Notes: generated by a model from the sequence alone, not told the origin. 64,000 nucleotides of DNA from Rhodococcus opacus B4 (GCF_000010805.1 NC_012522.1:7564001-7628000); one strand, 5' to 3'; numbered from the stretch's first letter, positions 34,718 to 43,021 are shown. Made by a program: numbers and translations.

Positions 34718-36826
34718 CTATCCCTTCACGCGTGCGAGCGAGCGCTGTGCGGCGGCGGTGACGGCTTCGGCGGTGAAACCGAACTCGCGGAACAGGGTCT
34801 TGTAGTCGGCGGAGGCGCCGAAATGCTCGATGGAGATGATCTCGCCTGCGTCGCCGACGAAGCGGTACCACGGCATGGAGACGCCGGCCTCCACGGCGAC
34901 CCGCGCCTTGACGGTCGGGGGGAGCACACCGTCGCGGTAGGCCTGGTCCTGGGCGTCGAACCACTCGACGCAGGGCACGGACACGACCCGGGTGGGGATG
35001 CCCTCCGCCTCGAGGGCCTCGCGCGCGGCGACGGCCAGCTGCAGCTCGGAGCCCGTGCCGATGAGCACGACCTCCGGAGCCCCGGTGGACGCGTCGGCGA
35101 GGACGTAACCGCCGCGGGAGACACCCTCGTAGCTGGTGCCTTCGAGGACCGGCAGGTCCTGACGGGTCAGGGCGAGACCGGCGGGAGCGCGGGTGGCCTC
35201 GTCCGCGCCCTTCTCGAGAACGGCGCGCCACGCGTGCGCGGTCTCGTTGGCATCGCCGGGCCGCACGACGTACAGACCGGGAATGGCGCGCAGCGCCGCG
35301 AGGTGCTCGATCGGCTGGTGGGTGGGACCGTCCTCGCCGAGTCCGATGGAGTCGTGCGTCCACACGTAGGTGACCGCGGTCTTCATGATCGCGGCCAGCC
35401 GGACGGCGGGACGCATGTAGTCGCTGAAGACGAGGAACGTGCCGCCGTACGGGCGGGTCGGCCCGTGCAGGGCGATGCCGTTGAGGATCGAGCCCATCGC
35501 GTGCTCGCGGACACCGAAGTGCAGGGTGCGGCCGTAGAGTTCCGCGTTCCACATGCTGGTGGAAATGGATTTCGGACCGAACGAGTCGGCGCCCTTGATG
35601 GTGGTGTTGTTGCTCTCGGCGAGGTCGGCGGAGCCGCCCCACAGCTCGGGCAGCACCGGACCGACGGCGTTCAGGACGGCGGCGGACGCCTTCCGGGTGG
35701 CGAGACCCTTCGCGTCGGGCTCCCACGTCGGCAGGACGTCGGCCCAGCCGGCGGGCAGGTCGCGTCCGATCAGGCGGTCGAGCAGCTTCTTGCCCTCGGG
35801 GGCGCGCTGCGTCCACTCGTCGTACTGGGCCTGCCATTCCTTGTGTGCCTGCGCGCCGCGCTCGACGACCTTGCGGGTGTGGGCGATGACCTCGTCCGCG
35901 ACCTCGAACGTCTTGTCCGGATCGAAGCCGAGCGCCTTCTTCACGGCCGCGACCTCGTCGGCACCGAGAGCCGCGCCGTGTGCCGCGCCCGTGTTCATCT
36001 TGGTCGGTGCGGGGAAGCCGATGATCGTACGGAGCAGGATCAGCGACGGCTTGTCGGTGACCTCGCGGGCCTTGTTCAGGGCCTCCTCGATGGCGACGAC
36101 GTTCTCGCCGCCCTCGACGATCTGCACGTGCCACCCGTACGCCTCGTAGCGGGCGGCGGTGTCCTCGGACAGCGCGATGGCCGTGTCGTCCTCGATGGAG
36201 ATCTTGTTGTCGTCGTAGACCAGCGTCAGGTTGCCGAGCTGCTGCACACCGGCGATGGACGACGCCTCGGAGGTGACGCCTTCCTCGATGTCGCCGTCGG
36301 AGGCGATCACGTAGATGTGGTGATCGAACGGGCTGTCGCCCAGCGCGGGCTCGGGGTCGAACAGGCCGCGCTCACGGCGGGCGGCCATGGCCATGCCGAC
36401 AGCGGAGGCCAGACCCTGACCCAGCGGTCCGGTGGTGATCTCGACGCCGCGGGTGTGGCCGTGCTCGGGGTGTCCGGGGGTCTTCGAGCCCCAGGTGCGC
36501 AATGCCTCCAGGTCGCCCAGTTCCAGCCCGTAGCCGGCGAGGTACAGCTGGATGTAGAGGGTGAGGCTGGAGTGCCCGCAGGACAGCACGAACCGGTCGC
36601 GGCCGATCCAGTCGGCGTCGGTGGGGTCGTGACGCATGACACGCTGGAAGAGGGTGTAGGCGAGGGGGGCGAGGCTCATCGCCGTGCCAGGGTGGCCGTT
36701 GCCCACCTTCTGCACTGCATCGGCGGCGAGCACCCGGATGGTGTCGACGGCCTTGGTGTCCAGTTCGGTCCAGTCGGCGGGATGAACCGGTTGCGTGAGG
36801 ACGTGGATGTCGTCTGTGATCGACAC
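34718..36826 (-). CDS. tkt: Transketolase
   Basis: The 702-aa thiamine diphosphate enzyme transfers two-carbon units in the pentose phosphate cycle. The first signature is VQKVGNGHPGTAMSLAPLAYTLF, the TPP/metal-binding stretch is YVIASDGDIEEGVTSEASSIAG with YDDNKISIEDD, and the second signature is TYVWTHDSIGLGEDGPTHQPIEH (each read in parts). GTG start with an AGGAG site about 10 bases upstream. First gene of the leftward operon; ctaB diverges from it across about 215 bases. Confidence 0.96.
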   Translation of the reverse strand: MSITDDIHVLTQPVHPADWTELDTKAVDTIRVLAADAVQKVGNGHPGTAMSLAPLAYTLFQRVMRHDPTDADWIGRDRFVLSCGHSSLTLYIQLYLAGYGLELGDLEALRTWGSKTPGHPEHGHTRGVEITTGPLGQGLASAVGMAMAARRERGLFDPEPALGDSPFDHHIYVIASDGDIEEGVTSEASSIAGVQQLGNLTLVYDDNKISIEDDTAIALSEDTAARYEAYGWHVQIVEGGENVVAIEEALNKAREVTDKPSLILLRTIIGFPAPTKMNTGAAHGAALGADEVAAVKKALGFDPDKTFEVADEVIAHTRKVVERGAQAHKEWQAQYDEWTQRAPEGKKLLDRLIGRDLPAGWADVLPTWEPDAKGLATRKASAAVLNAVGPVLPELWGGSADLAESNNTTIKGADSFGPKSISTSMWNAELYGRTLHFGVREHAMGSILNGIALHGPTRPYGGTFLVFSDYMRPAVRLAAIMKTAVTYVWTHDSIGLGEDGPTHQPIEHLAALRAIPGLYVVRPGDANETAHAWRAVLEKGADEATRAPAGLALTRQDLPVLEGTSYEGVSRGGYVLADASTGAPEVVLIGTGSELQLAVAAREALEAEGIPTRVVSVPCVEWFDAQDQAYRDGVLPPTVKARVAVEAGVSMPWYRFVGDAGEIISIEHFGASADYKTLFREFGFTAEAVTAAAQRSLARVKG

Positions 36827-36941
36827 GGGCAGAAGTCTCCTGACATGGGTGAACGTGGAGCCTGAGGATGCGTGGGCCTCTTGTGCGACTCCAGCCTAGT
36901 GTGCGGTCGTATCCGGGTCGATTCGGTTCGCGCATTACGGC

Positions 36942-36964
36942 GGTCTACCATCGTTTGTAGTAGA
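36942..36964. promoter_or_regulatory. Short inverted repeat in the tkt/ctaB divergent promoter region
   Basis: GTCTAC at 36942-36947 and GTAGAC at 36959-36964 form a 6-bp dyad with an 11-base loop, about midway between the divergent tkt and ctaB genes. It could be an operator or a chance dyad. Confidence 0.3.
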
Positions 36965-37040
36965 CGGCCGGCCGTCGCGATGGCCTTCGGGAGCAGCGCC
37001 GGCATTGGATGTGGAATTACGCGTGGTGCGAGGAGAGAAC

Positions 37041-38024
37041 GTGCGGACAGGGCATCAGCCGAGCGGACACGGCTTCGGCAGCCCCAGCCCCGCCCCCCGC
37101 GCGACCGGCACCGACACGGTGCTCGGTCGCGTCACGGGCAAGGTCCTGGCCTACATCGCATTGACCAAGCCGCGGGTGATCGAACTGCTGCTGGTCGCGA
37201 CCATCCCGGCGATGCTGCTGGCCGATCGCGGCAACGTGGACATCTTGCTGATCCTCAGCACGCTGTTCGGCGGCTGGATGGGCGCGGCGAGCGCGAACTC
37301 CCTCAACTGCGTCGTCGACGCCGACATCGACAAGGTCATGAAGCGCACCGCGCGGCGGCCGCTGGCCCGCGACGCGGTGCCGACGTCGCACGCGTTCGTG
37401 TTCGGCATGACTCTCGGGGTCGCGTCGTTCCTGTGGTTGTGGTGGCGGGCCAACCTGCTCGCCGGGTGCCTGGTCGTTCTGACCATCGCGTTCTACGTCC
37501 TCGTGTACACGATGGTGCTCAAGCGCCGGACCTGGCAGAACGTCGTCTGGGGCGGTGCCGCCGGCTGCATGCCCGTCATGGTCGGCTGGTCGGCGGTCAC
37601 CGGATCGCTGAGCTGGCAGCCCATCGTGCTGTTCCTCGTCATCTTCTTCTGGACGCCGCCGCACACGTGGGCACTCGCGATGCGGTACAAGGAGGACTAC
37701 AAGGCGGCCGGTGTCCCGATGCTGCCGGTGATCGCCACCGAGGAGCACGTCACCAAGCAGATCCTGCTGTACAGCTGGGCGATGGTGATCACCTCGCTCG
37801 TGCTGGTCCCCGCCGCGGGTGTCGTCTACGCCGCCGTCACGCTCGTCGCCGGCGCCTGGTTCCTGCTCATGGCCCATCAGCTGTACCGCAGCGTCCGCGG
37901 CGGAGCGGCCGTGAAACCGCTCCGCCTGTTCCTGCAGTCCAACAACTACCTGGCCATCGTCTTCGTCGGGCTCGCCGTCGACTCGGTGCTGGGACTGCAG
38001 ACCATCGGCAGCCTGCTGAGCTGA
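37041..38024 (+). CDS. ctaB: Protoheme IX farnesyltransferase (heme O synthase)
   Basis: The 327-aa polytopic membrane protein attaches a farnesyl group to heme B, giving heme O for the aa3 oxidase. The UbiA-family motif NSLNCVVDADIDKVMKRTARRPL holds the Asp-rich prenyl-diphosphate site, and YTMVLKRRTWQNVVWGGAAG and FFWTPPHTWALAMRYKEDY are also typical (read in parts). GTG 37041 has AGGAGAG at 37031-37037; an ATG at 37005 in frame lacks a ribosome site. ctaA, the next heme-modifying step, is 1.5 kb downstream. Confidence 0.94.
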   Translation: MRTGHQPSGHGFGSPSPAPRATGTDTVLGRVTGKVLAYIALTKPRVIELLLVATIPAMLLADRGNVDILLILSTLFGGWMGAASANSLNCVVDADIDKVMKRTARRPLARDAVPTSHAFVFGMTLGVASFLWLWWRANLLAGCLVVLTIAFYVLVYTMVLKRRTWQNVVWGGAAGCMPVMVGWSAVTGSLSWQPIVLFLVIFFWTPPHTWALAMRYKEDYKAAGVPMLPVIATEEHVTKQILLYSWAMVITSLVLVPAAGVVYAAVTLVAGAWFLLMAHQLYRSVRGGAAVKPLRLFLQSNNYLAIVFVGLAVDSVLGLQTIGSLLS

Positions 38025-38037
38025 CTCTGCGTCAGGG

Positions 38038-39003
38038 TCAGGGCACCAGGACGATCGATCCGGTCGTCGCACGCGCCTCGAGGTCGCGATGCGCCTCCTC
38101 CGCCCGCTCGAGCGGGTACTCCGCTCCCACCCGGACCGTCAGTGCGCCGTCGGCCAGCGCGGAGAACACGTCCCCGGCCCGCCACGTCAGTTCCTCCCGG
38201 TTGCGGATGTGGTGCGCGAGGGTGGGCCGGGTGAGGAACAGCGAACCCGCCGGGTTCAGCCGCTGCGGATCGAACGGCGGCACCGGCCCGCTCGCCGCAC
38301 CGAACAACGCGACCGTTCCCCGGATCCGCACCGACGCGAGACTGGCCTCGAACGTGGACGCGCCGACGCCGTCGTAGGCGGCTGCGACGCCCTCGCCGTC
38401 GGTCAGGTCCCGCACCCGGGCCGCGATGTCGTCGTCGTAGCGCAGCACCTCGTGCGCCCCGGCGTCGCGGGACAGCTGCTCCTTCGCGTCCGAAGACACG
38501 GTGGTGATCACCCGGGCGCCCAGCGTCGTCGCCATCTGGGTGAGGATCAGACCGACTCCGCCCGCCCCGGCGTGGACGAGCACGGTGTCGCCGGACCGGA
38601 TCGGATACGTGGAGTGGGCCAGGTAGTGGGCGGTCATGCCCTGCAGCAGCGCGGAGGCGGCCTGCGGGGCCGGCACGGAGTCGGGGACGGCGATCGCGGC
38701 CGCTGCGGGCACGGACACCTTCTCCGCGTAGCTGCCGGGAGCGGCACACCAGGCCACCCGGTCGCCGGGCGCGAAATCCGTCACCTCGCCGCCGACGGCC
38801 TCCACCACGCCGGAGCCCTCGTCGCCGGGAACGTAGGGCAGCGGCCGCGGATACAGCCCGGTCCGGAAGTACGTGTCGATGAAGTTGATGCCGATCGCGT
38901 CGGTGCGAACGAGCAGATCCGTCGCTCCGATCCCGGGTTCGGGAACCTCCACCGGTTCGAGGACATCGGGACCACCGAGACGGGAAACCTGTATGGCGCG
39001 CAT
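38038..39003 (-). CDS. qor: Quinone oxidoreductase / zinc-free MDR dehydrogenase
   Basis: The 321-aa protein is a medium-chain reductase of the QOR type: GINFIDTYFRTGLYPRPLPY, VPGDEGSGVVEAVG, MTAHYLAHSTYPIRSGDTVLV and the NADPH motif HAGAGGVGLILTQMA. Structural-zinc cysteines are missing, as expected for this group. The ATG at 39003 gives the normal N-terminus MRAIQVSRLGGPDVLE. It is convergent with ctaB and divergent from the next small gene, the same place as in M. tuberculosis. The physiological substrate is unknown. Confidence 0.92.
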   Translation of the reverse strand: MRAIQVSRLGGPDVLEPVEVPEPGIGATDLLVRTDAIGINFIDTYFRTGLYPRPLPYVPGDEGSGVVEAVGGEVTDFAPGDRVAWCAAPGSYAEKVSVPAAAAIAVPDSVPAPQAASALLQGMTAHYLAHSTYPIRSGDTVLVHAGAGGVGLILTQMATTLGARVITTVSSDAKEQLSRDAGAHEVLRYDDDIAARVRDLTDGEGVAAAYDGVGASTFEASLASVRIRGTVALFGAASGPVPPFDPQRLNPAGSLFLTRPTLAHHIRNREELTWRAGDVFSALADGALTVRVGAEYPLERAEEAHRDLEARATTGSIVLVP

Positions 39004-39129
39004 GGTTTCAGTTCTACACGGCGCGGGTCGCGCCAGTTCCTTACGGCGCGGGTCGCCGGCGATCCACTGCGCGGCCGCCGTTCGGAGCCTGGCGGACACG
39101 CCGCGCCTACCGCCCAGTATTCTCGGACC

Positions 39130-39495
39130 ATGAGTACCGACACCCATGCGGAACAGGCCCCCTCGAGCCCGGCGCCCTCGCTGCCGTCGCACACGGTCGA
39201 CGCGATCAAGAAGTTCGTGGCCGAGCACGGCGGTTCGGCCAGCGCCGTCATCCAGCCCATCGGGCTCGCCGGCGTTCGGATCACCCTCGTCGGAGCCGAC
39301 GGCATCCTCGGTGACCAGGTGGTCGAGGACCTCGCCACCGCGAACGCCGTCGTCGCCTCGCTCGACGACGTCACCGTGTCGGAGTGGGACCGTGCGATCA
39401 CCAGCATCGTCACGCCCCGCAAGGGTCACTTTCAGAAGATGGCAGGCTGGGTGGCGCGGCAGACCCGGTTCCCGAAGGCCCGCAACGAGCGCTAG
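39130..39495 (+). CDS. Conserved hypothetical 121-aa protein next to ctaA
   Basis: A small protein, MSTDTHAEQAPSSPAPSLPS at the N-terminus, with a central alpha/beta stretch SASAVIQPIGLAGVRITLVGADGILGDQVV (read in parts) and a basic C-terminus KMAGWVARQTRFPKARNER. It overlaps the end of ctaA on the other strand by four bases. A gene of similar size holds this position in mycobacteria. Function unknown. Confidence 0.8.
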   Translation: MSTDTHAEQAPSSPAPSLPSHTVDAIKKFVAEHGGSASAVIQPIGLAGVRITLVGADGILGDQVVEDLATANAVVASLDDVTVSEWDRAITSIVTPRKGHFQKMAGWVARQTRFPKARNER

Positions 39496-40454
39496 ACGCT
39501 CGCGGTGTCGGGCTGCGTGACGTGCTCGCGGGTGCGTCCCGCAGCCCAGACCGCCGCGGTGGCCGCGGTGCACAGCCCGGCTCCCGCCACGTGGAACGCC
39601 ACCAAGACGGCGGGCACGTCCGTGAAGAACTGGACCAGCCCGATCAGCGCCTGCGCCACCACCAGCGCGAGCAGGACCTGGATGCGCACCTTCACGGCCC
39701 GGGCGGCGCCGACGGCGTACAGACCGAAGCACAGGCCGACCAACAGGGCCAGATAGCCCACCAGCAGCTGTGCATGCAGGTGCACGAGCGTGACGATTTC
39801 CACCTCGAGGCGGGGTACCACGCGGTCGAGGCTCTTGTCTCCCGCGTGCGGGCCCGCGCCCGTGACCAGCGTTCCGGCGGCGAGGACCCCGGCGAGCGCA
39901 ACAGCCGACAGTGCGGTGAGCCAGCGGAGCGGCGCGGGGATCACGTCGAACGCCGGCGCGTCGTCGGGTTCGCAGATCTTCGCGTACATCACGGTCGCCA
40001 GCCACACCATCGCCATCGACGCGAGCAGGTGCACCGCGACCGTCCACCACAGCAGACCGGTCAGCACGGTGACTCCGCCGATGACGGCCTGCACGACGGT
40101 GCCGAGAGGCATCATCCACGCATAGACGAGGACCTCCCTGCGGCGGCGTGCGCGGGTGACGGCAAGGACGATCAGGGCCGCGGCCACGACGACGACGAAC
40201 GTCAGCAGCCGATTGCCGAATTCGACCGCCTGATGGATGACGGCGACCTCACCGTGCCCGACCGGCACGAAGCTGCCGGGGAAGCACTGCGGCCAGGTGG
40301 GGCAGCCGAGGCCGGAGGCCGTCACTCGGACGACGGCCCCGGTGACGGCGATGCCGCCCTGCGTGAGGATCACCGCGAACGCGATGACACGCTGCACGGT
40401 CCGCGACGGAAGGGGAAGACGGTCTACCAGGCTCAGAAACCCGCGATACAGCAC
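39492..40454 (-). CDS. ctaA: Heme A synthase
   Basis: The 320-aa COX15/CtaA membrane protein oxidises heme O to heme A for cytochrome aa3. About eight hydrophobic helices are visible, and the conserved GGIAVTGAVVRVTASGLGCPTWPQCFPGS (read in parts), EFGNRLLTFVV and LVHLHAQLLVGYLAL segments carry the heme-ligand histidines. It starts with GTG at 40454, inside the prophage attachment core, so its coding sequence is intact but everything more than 43 bases upstream of the start is now phage DNA. No strong promoter reading leftwards is evident there. Confidence 0.93.
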   Translation of the reverse strand: MLYRGFLSLVDRLPLPSRTVQRVIAFAVILTQGGIAVTGAVVRVTASGLGCPTWPQCFPGSFVPVGHGEVAVIHQAVEFGNRLLTFVVVVAAALIVLAVTRARRRREVLVYAWMMPLGTVVQAVIGGVTVLTGLLWWTVAVHLLASMAMVWLATVMYAKICEPDDAPAFDVIPAPLRWLTALSAVALAGVLAAGTLVTGAGPHAGDKSLDRVVPRLEVEIVTLVHLHAQLLVGYLALLVGLCFGLYAVGAARAVKVRIQVLLALVVAQALIGLVQFFTDVPAVLVAFHVAGAGLCTAATAAVWAAGRTREHVTQPDTASV

Positions 40455-40497
40455 GGCATCGATGGTAGAGGGCCGTCAACTACAGCGTGTCGTTGGG
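40438..40497. repeat. attL, 60-bp direct repeat at the left prophage end
   Basis: These 60 bases are identical to 59446-59505; the match breaks at 40437/59445 and 40498/59506. The core covers the first 17 bases of ctaA plus 43 bases upstream, so integration keeps the gene whole. The integrase starts 28 bases beyond it. Confidence 0.97.
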
Positions 40498-40524
40498 GGT
40501 TGTGCCTGATCAACAGGAGTAGAA

Positions 40525-41271
40525 GTGCCTACTACCACTGTTCTCGATGTTGCACAGGCGAACCTTGCAAACAAGCAGGTCAAAGCATCCACCGTCTACT
40601 ACTACATGAGCACTCTGCGGTCCTTGGACCTGATGGACACACCGATAGAACTCTGCACCCCTGCCTTCCTCCACAACCGTCTACAGACGGTGATCAATCC
40701 TGCCACCAGGAATAAACATGCCATAGCCCTACGTTCCATGTTAGGTGTGCCACTCAAGGTGACCAGCAGTCCTCAGAGGGTCTATGACCTTGCTGCACTC
40801 GATGTGATCCACACCACGTTGAATGAAAGCAGGTACAGGATGTACGGGTTCTCGATGCTCTACGCAGGTCTGAGGTTGGGGGAGGCGTCTGTGAAGCAAC
40901 GCATCAAGGGCAACGTTCTGCTGGTGGACCGGCAACGCATACCGAACGGCACGATCACCACAGCCAAGTCTGCTGGTCCTGTGCATGTCCCTGCTTGGTT
41001 CGCTCAGGAGTATGTGGACTGGGAGCCTTCTATCACGAGGAACAACATTTACCTGGGGCTCCAAAGGACAGGGAAGCGTGCTTCTATACACCTGAGTCCA
41101 CATTCCTTAAGGCACAAGTTCGCTTCTGAACTGGTGAAGGCAGGGTGTCCTCCAAACATACTGAAAAACCAAATGAGGCATCACGACGTGCAGGTGTCCC
41201 TCAAGTACTATGTACAGCACACCTCGGAGGACTACTCGGAGGTGGTACACAGGGCCTTCGGTCTGACCTAG
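40525..41271 (+). CDS. int: Phage tyrosine recombinase / integrase
   Basis: The 248-aa protein is a short tyrosine recombinase. The N-terminal core-binding domain (residues 1-85, ASTVYYYMSTLRSLDL and TRNKHAIALRSML) precedes the catalytic domain with Arg117 in MLYAGLRLGEAS, His193 and Arg196 in SPHSLRHKFASEL, a His at 219-220 in MRHHDVQ and the Tyr nucleophile at 228-229 in LKYYVQHTS. No arm-binding N-terminal domain is evident, which explains the small size. GTG follows AGGAG at 40515-40519. It sits directly beside attL and reads away from it; a terminator follows. Confidence 0.93.
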   Translation: MPTTTVLDVAQANLANKQVKASTVYYYMSTLRSLDLMDTPIELCTPAFLHNRLQTVINPATRNKHAIALRSMLGVPLKVTSSPQRVYDLAALDVIHTTLNESRYRMYGFSMLYAGLRLGEASVKQRIKGNVLLVDRQRIPNGTITTAKSAGPVHVPAWFAQEYVDWEPSITRNNIYLGLQRTGKRASIHLSPHSLRHKFASELVKAGCPPNILKNQMRHHDVQVSLKYYVQHTSEDYSEVVHRAFGLT

Positions 41272-41281
41272 TTCTAACTGG

Positions 41282-41326
41282 GAACTCCCTGCTGCTGATT
41301 AATTCAGTGGTGGGGAGTTCTCTTTT
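41282..41326 (+). terminator. Intrinsic terminator after the integrase
   Basis: GAACTCCC (41282-41289) pairs with GGGAGTTC (41313-41320), followed by TCTTTT. It lies 11 bases after the integrase stop. Confidence 0.8.
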
Positions 41327-41508
41327 GGGTTGGTGGTTCTTCTTGATGGAGTTATTCGTTGTACTATGTGTGATCGTTTTCAAGGTGTCCCACAGTAACT
41401 AATAACCTACTTATACAGTAAGAATGGAAGGGTAGAGAGAAGAATCAGGGAGTAGCAGGAATTAAATGGTAAAATAGAATTACTCTGGGAAAGGAGCAAA
41501 ACATGTAA
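41327..41508. other. Non-coding stretch with a probable promoter before the first small gene
   Basis: About 180 AT-rich bases between the integrase terminator and the 70-aa gene. TGGTAAAAT (TAAAAT at 41470-41475) looks like an extended -10. AGGAG at about 41492-41496 is followed by the odd string ATGTAAATG, in which the last ATG is the gene start. No other feature seen. Confidence 0.4.
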
Positions 41509-41721
41509 ATGATTGAAGTTATCGTTGCAGTAGTAGCAGGAGTGTTTGCAATTCTTCTGGAACTACTACGAAGAAGTTCTAACAAAAGAGAGAAGCAGCA
41601 GCAGCAACTACTTGATGAAATCAAGGAATTGAAAACTCAGGTGAATGACTTGCAGGATTCTCTGGATGAATGGAAGTCTAAGTACTACTTGCTATTGATG
41701 GAAATGACCAACAATGCATAA
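41509..41721 (+). CDS. Small membrane-anchored coiled-coil protein (prophage)
   Basis: The 70-aa product has one N-terminal membrane helix (IEVIVAVVAGVFAILLELL), a basic turn RRSSNKREK and then a heptad-rich helix (QQLLDEIKELKTQVNDLQDSL) predicted to form a coiled coil. That layout resembles some one-helix phage holins or spanin-like proteins, but it is not a convincing match to any. If the phage has a lysis gene, this is the best candidate by shape; the lack of an endolysin nearby weakens that. An ATG-TAA pair sits immediately before its ATG. Confidence 0.65.
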   Translation: MIEVIVAVVAGVFAILLELLRRSSNKREKQQQQLLDEIKELKTQVNDLQDSLDEWKSKYYLLLMEMTNNA

Positions 41722-41836
41722 GTACATCAAAATGACCTACCTCTGGTGCCTTGCCTGCAAATCCTCTCAGTGCCCCTGCGAAAACAAAGTTGTCTACTGG
41801 GATGAATGGCGTCTGCTCGATCCAGAGAATGGTTAG
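41714..41836 (+). CDS. 40-aa cysteine-rich small protein (prophage)
   Basis: ATG 41714 overlaps the previous stop and opens a 40-codon frame, MHKYIKMTYLWCLACKSS at the N-terminus, with the pattern WCxxCxxxxCxC followed by an acidic tail ending DPENG. Four closely spaced cysteines suggest a zinc ribbon. Overlap with the upstream gene indicates translational coupling. Unrecognised; supported by position and composition only. Confidence 0.5.
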   Translation: MHKYIKMTYLWCLACKSSQCPCENKVVYWDEWRLLDPENG

Positions 41837-41841
41837 CAGTA

Positions 41842-41869
41842 CACACGAATTATTTTATTGTGCTATAAT
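41842..41869 (+). promoter_or_regulatory. Prophage promoter, copy A
   Basis: CACACG at 41842-41847, 16-base spacer, then TGC-TATAAT with TATAAT at 41864-41869 (extended -10). The same arrangement, including CACACGAATTA and TATAATAG, occurs at 43263-43290. Confidence 0.7.
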
Positions 41870-41875
41870 AGCAGT

Positions 41876-41987
41876 AACAGAGTTTGACCCACTACTCAAA
41901 TTCAGGAGAACACAGAAACTTAATTTCCTTAGTTAAGACGGTATCCCCTAGAAGGTGTGTAGTGGCCCTTCTAGGGGATACTTTTGT
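41876..41987 (+). ncRNA. Candidate ~110-nt small RNA or attenuated leader
   Basis: Transcription from copy A of the promoter would start near 41876 and meet an intrinsic terminator ending near 41987, before the ribosome site of the next gene at 42011. No frame with a start and ribosome site fits in between. It is therefore either a small RNA or a leader whose terminator controls the 327-aa gene. Confidence 0.4.
41941..41987 (+). terminator. Perfect 15-bp stem intrinsic terminator
   Basis: GTATCCCCTAGAAGG (41941-41955) pairs exactly with 41967-41981 across an 11-base loop, followed by TTTTGT. It stands between a promoter and the 327-aa gene. Confidence 0.85.
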
Positions 41988-42025
41988 ATCGTCACTCTCT
42001 GATTAACTAAGGAGAATGATGATTA

Positions 42026-43009
42026 ATGAACGAGAGAGAAATTTACAAAGACCTTGAATGGAATGAAGAATTCATCAGGGACGTATTCGAAAGGACTGAC
42101 GAGCACCGCCACCTTCCTCAGTTCGCCAAGGATGAAGCACTAGCACAAGCACCACTACTTTCCTTTGAAGACCTAATGGCAGTACTCGATTCTGATACTG
42201 ACGAGGACTACAAAGACGCTGTGCTCTCTGTCTACTCTGCTTCTAGACCTTCCAGAGACCGTATTAGTAAGGGTATTAGTTACTGTGGGACACCTGGAAT
42301 CCTGCCAAGCAGCACCGTAGACGTAGTGATCAACAAAGAAATAATTACGATTGAACTTCCTGAGGTAGAGGTATGGAAGACGGATCAGTCTTACGTCACC
42401 CGTATGCAGCAGGCAGAACCTAACAAGGTGAAGTTGGAATACATTCGCTGTATGTCCTATTGCTACCGCTATGACCTTCCTACAGGCAGAGTCACAACGG
42501 AGGCGATGAAGCACGGGTTGACCTGGAAAGAAATCCAGCGCCTACAGGACAAGGCAAAGCGTAATGCCGCAAAGGTCAAAACCATCGATGTGCCTCTGAG
42601 GGATTGGTTCATCCAGGCCGTAGAACACTGCAACACTCTGAATCAGGTAGACGTACTGGTTTGGATTTACAAGGAAGCAGCAACCTATACAACGACTCAG
42701 CCTGTTGTTTCAAAACTACGATTGGCAGAGCAGGTTGGTTGTGATCGTGTAGTAGTGCGTCGATTGGTTGCACGTCTAGGAAAAGCCGGGTTGTTAGAAG
42801 AGGGTCCAGAGTCAATCAAGGAATACGATTACAAAGTTGGAAAGCCTTTGAGCAATGCCAGAATCCTCAACCTAGACATTAAGAACCCTGGACGTTGGTG
42901 GATGATGGAACTTGCTCCTGCCCCTGATCGAAGTGAAGAAAAAAAATCCAGGAAACAGCGTAAAATGGATGTATTGAAAAACAATGGTTACTGGATGGGA
43001 CGTAACTAG
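42026..43009 (+). CDS. Prophage protein with putative winged-helix domain, unknown role
   Basis: The 327-aa protein is the largest of the early block. Residues about 225-262 (QPVVSKLRLAEQVGCDRVVV then RRLVARLGKAGLLEEG) look like a winged helix-turn-helix; the remainder, including an acidic N-terminus and a lysine-rich C-terminus (EEKKSRKQRKMDVLK), matches nothing I know. Position just after the integrase block, in the place where repressors or replication initiators are found, makes it the best candidate for either function. GGAG at 42011-42014 serves ATG 42026, with an out-of-frame ATG in between. Confidence 0.75.
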   Translation: MNEREIYKDLEWNEEFIRDVFERTDEHRHLPQFAKDEALAQAPLLSFEDLMAVLDSDTDEDYKDAVLSVYSASRPSRDRISKGISYCGTPGILPSSTVDVVINKEIITIELPEVEVWKTDQSYVTRMQQAEPNKVKLEYIRCMSYCYRYDLPTGRVTTEAMKHGLTWKEIQRLQDKAKRNAAKVKTIDVPLRDWFIQAVEHCNTLNQVDVLVWIYKEAATYTTTQPVVSKLRLAEQVGCDRVVVRRLVARLGKAGLLEEGPESIKEYDYKVGKPLSNARILNLDIKNPGRWWMMELAPAPDRSEEKKSRKQRKMDVLKNNGYWMGRN

Positions 43010-43021
43010 GAAGGAGGAATT

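Noticed and set aside
33776..36865. A 1029-codon plus-strand open frame across tal and tkt
   Set aside because: Antisense to two well-conserved enzymes with no family features of its own; typical GC-driven open frame.
40438..40497. tRNA gene as the attachment site
   Set aside because: The core lies in the 5' end of ctaA; it shows no cloverleaf, and no tRNA was recognised elsewhere in the window.
41145..41402. An 85-codon frame overlapping the end of the integrase with a hydrophobic end
   Set aside because: It runs in another frame through the integrase and its terminator and has no ribosome site; the hydrophobic part looks accidental.
41751..41936. A 61-codon frame over promoter copy A
   Set aside because: No ribosome site, and it crosses a consensus promoter; the overlapping 40-codon cysteine-rich frame is better supported.
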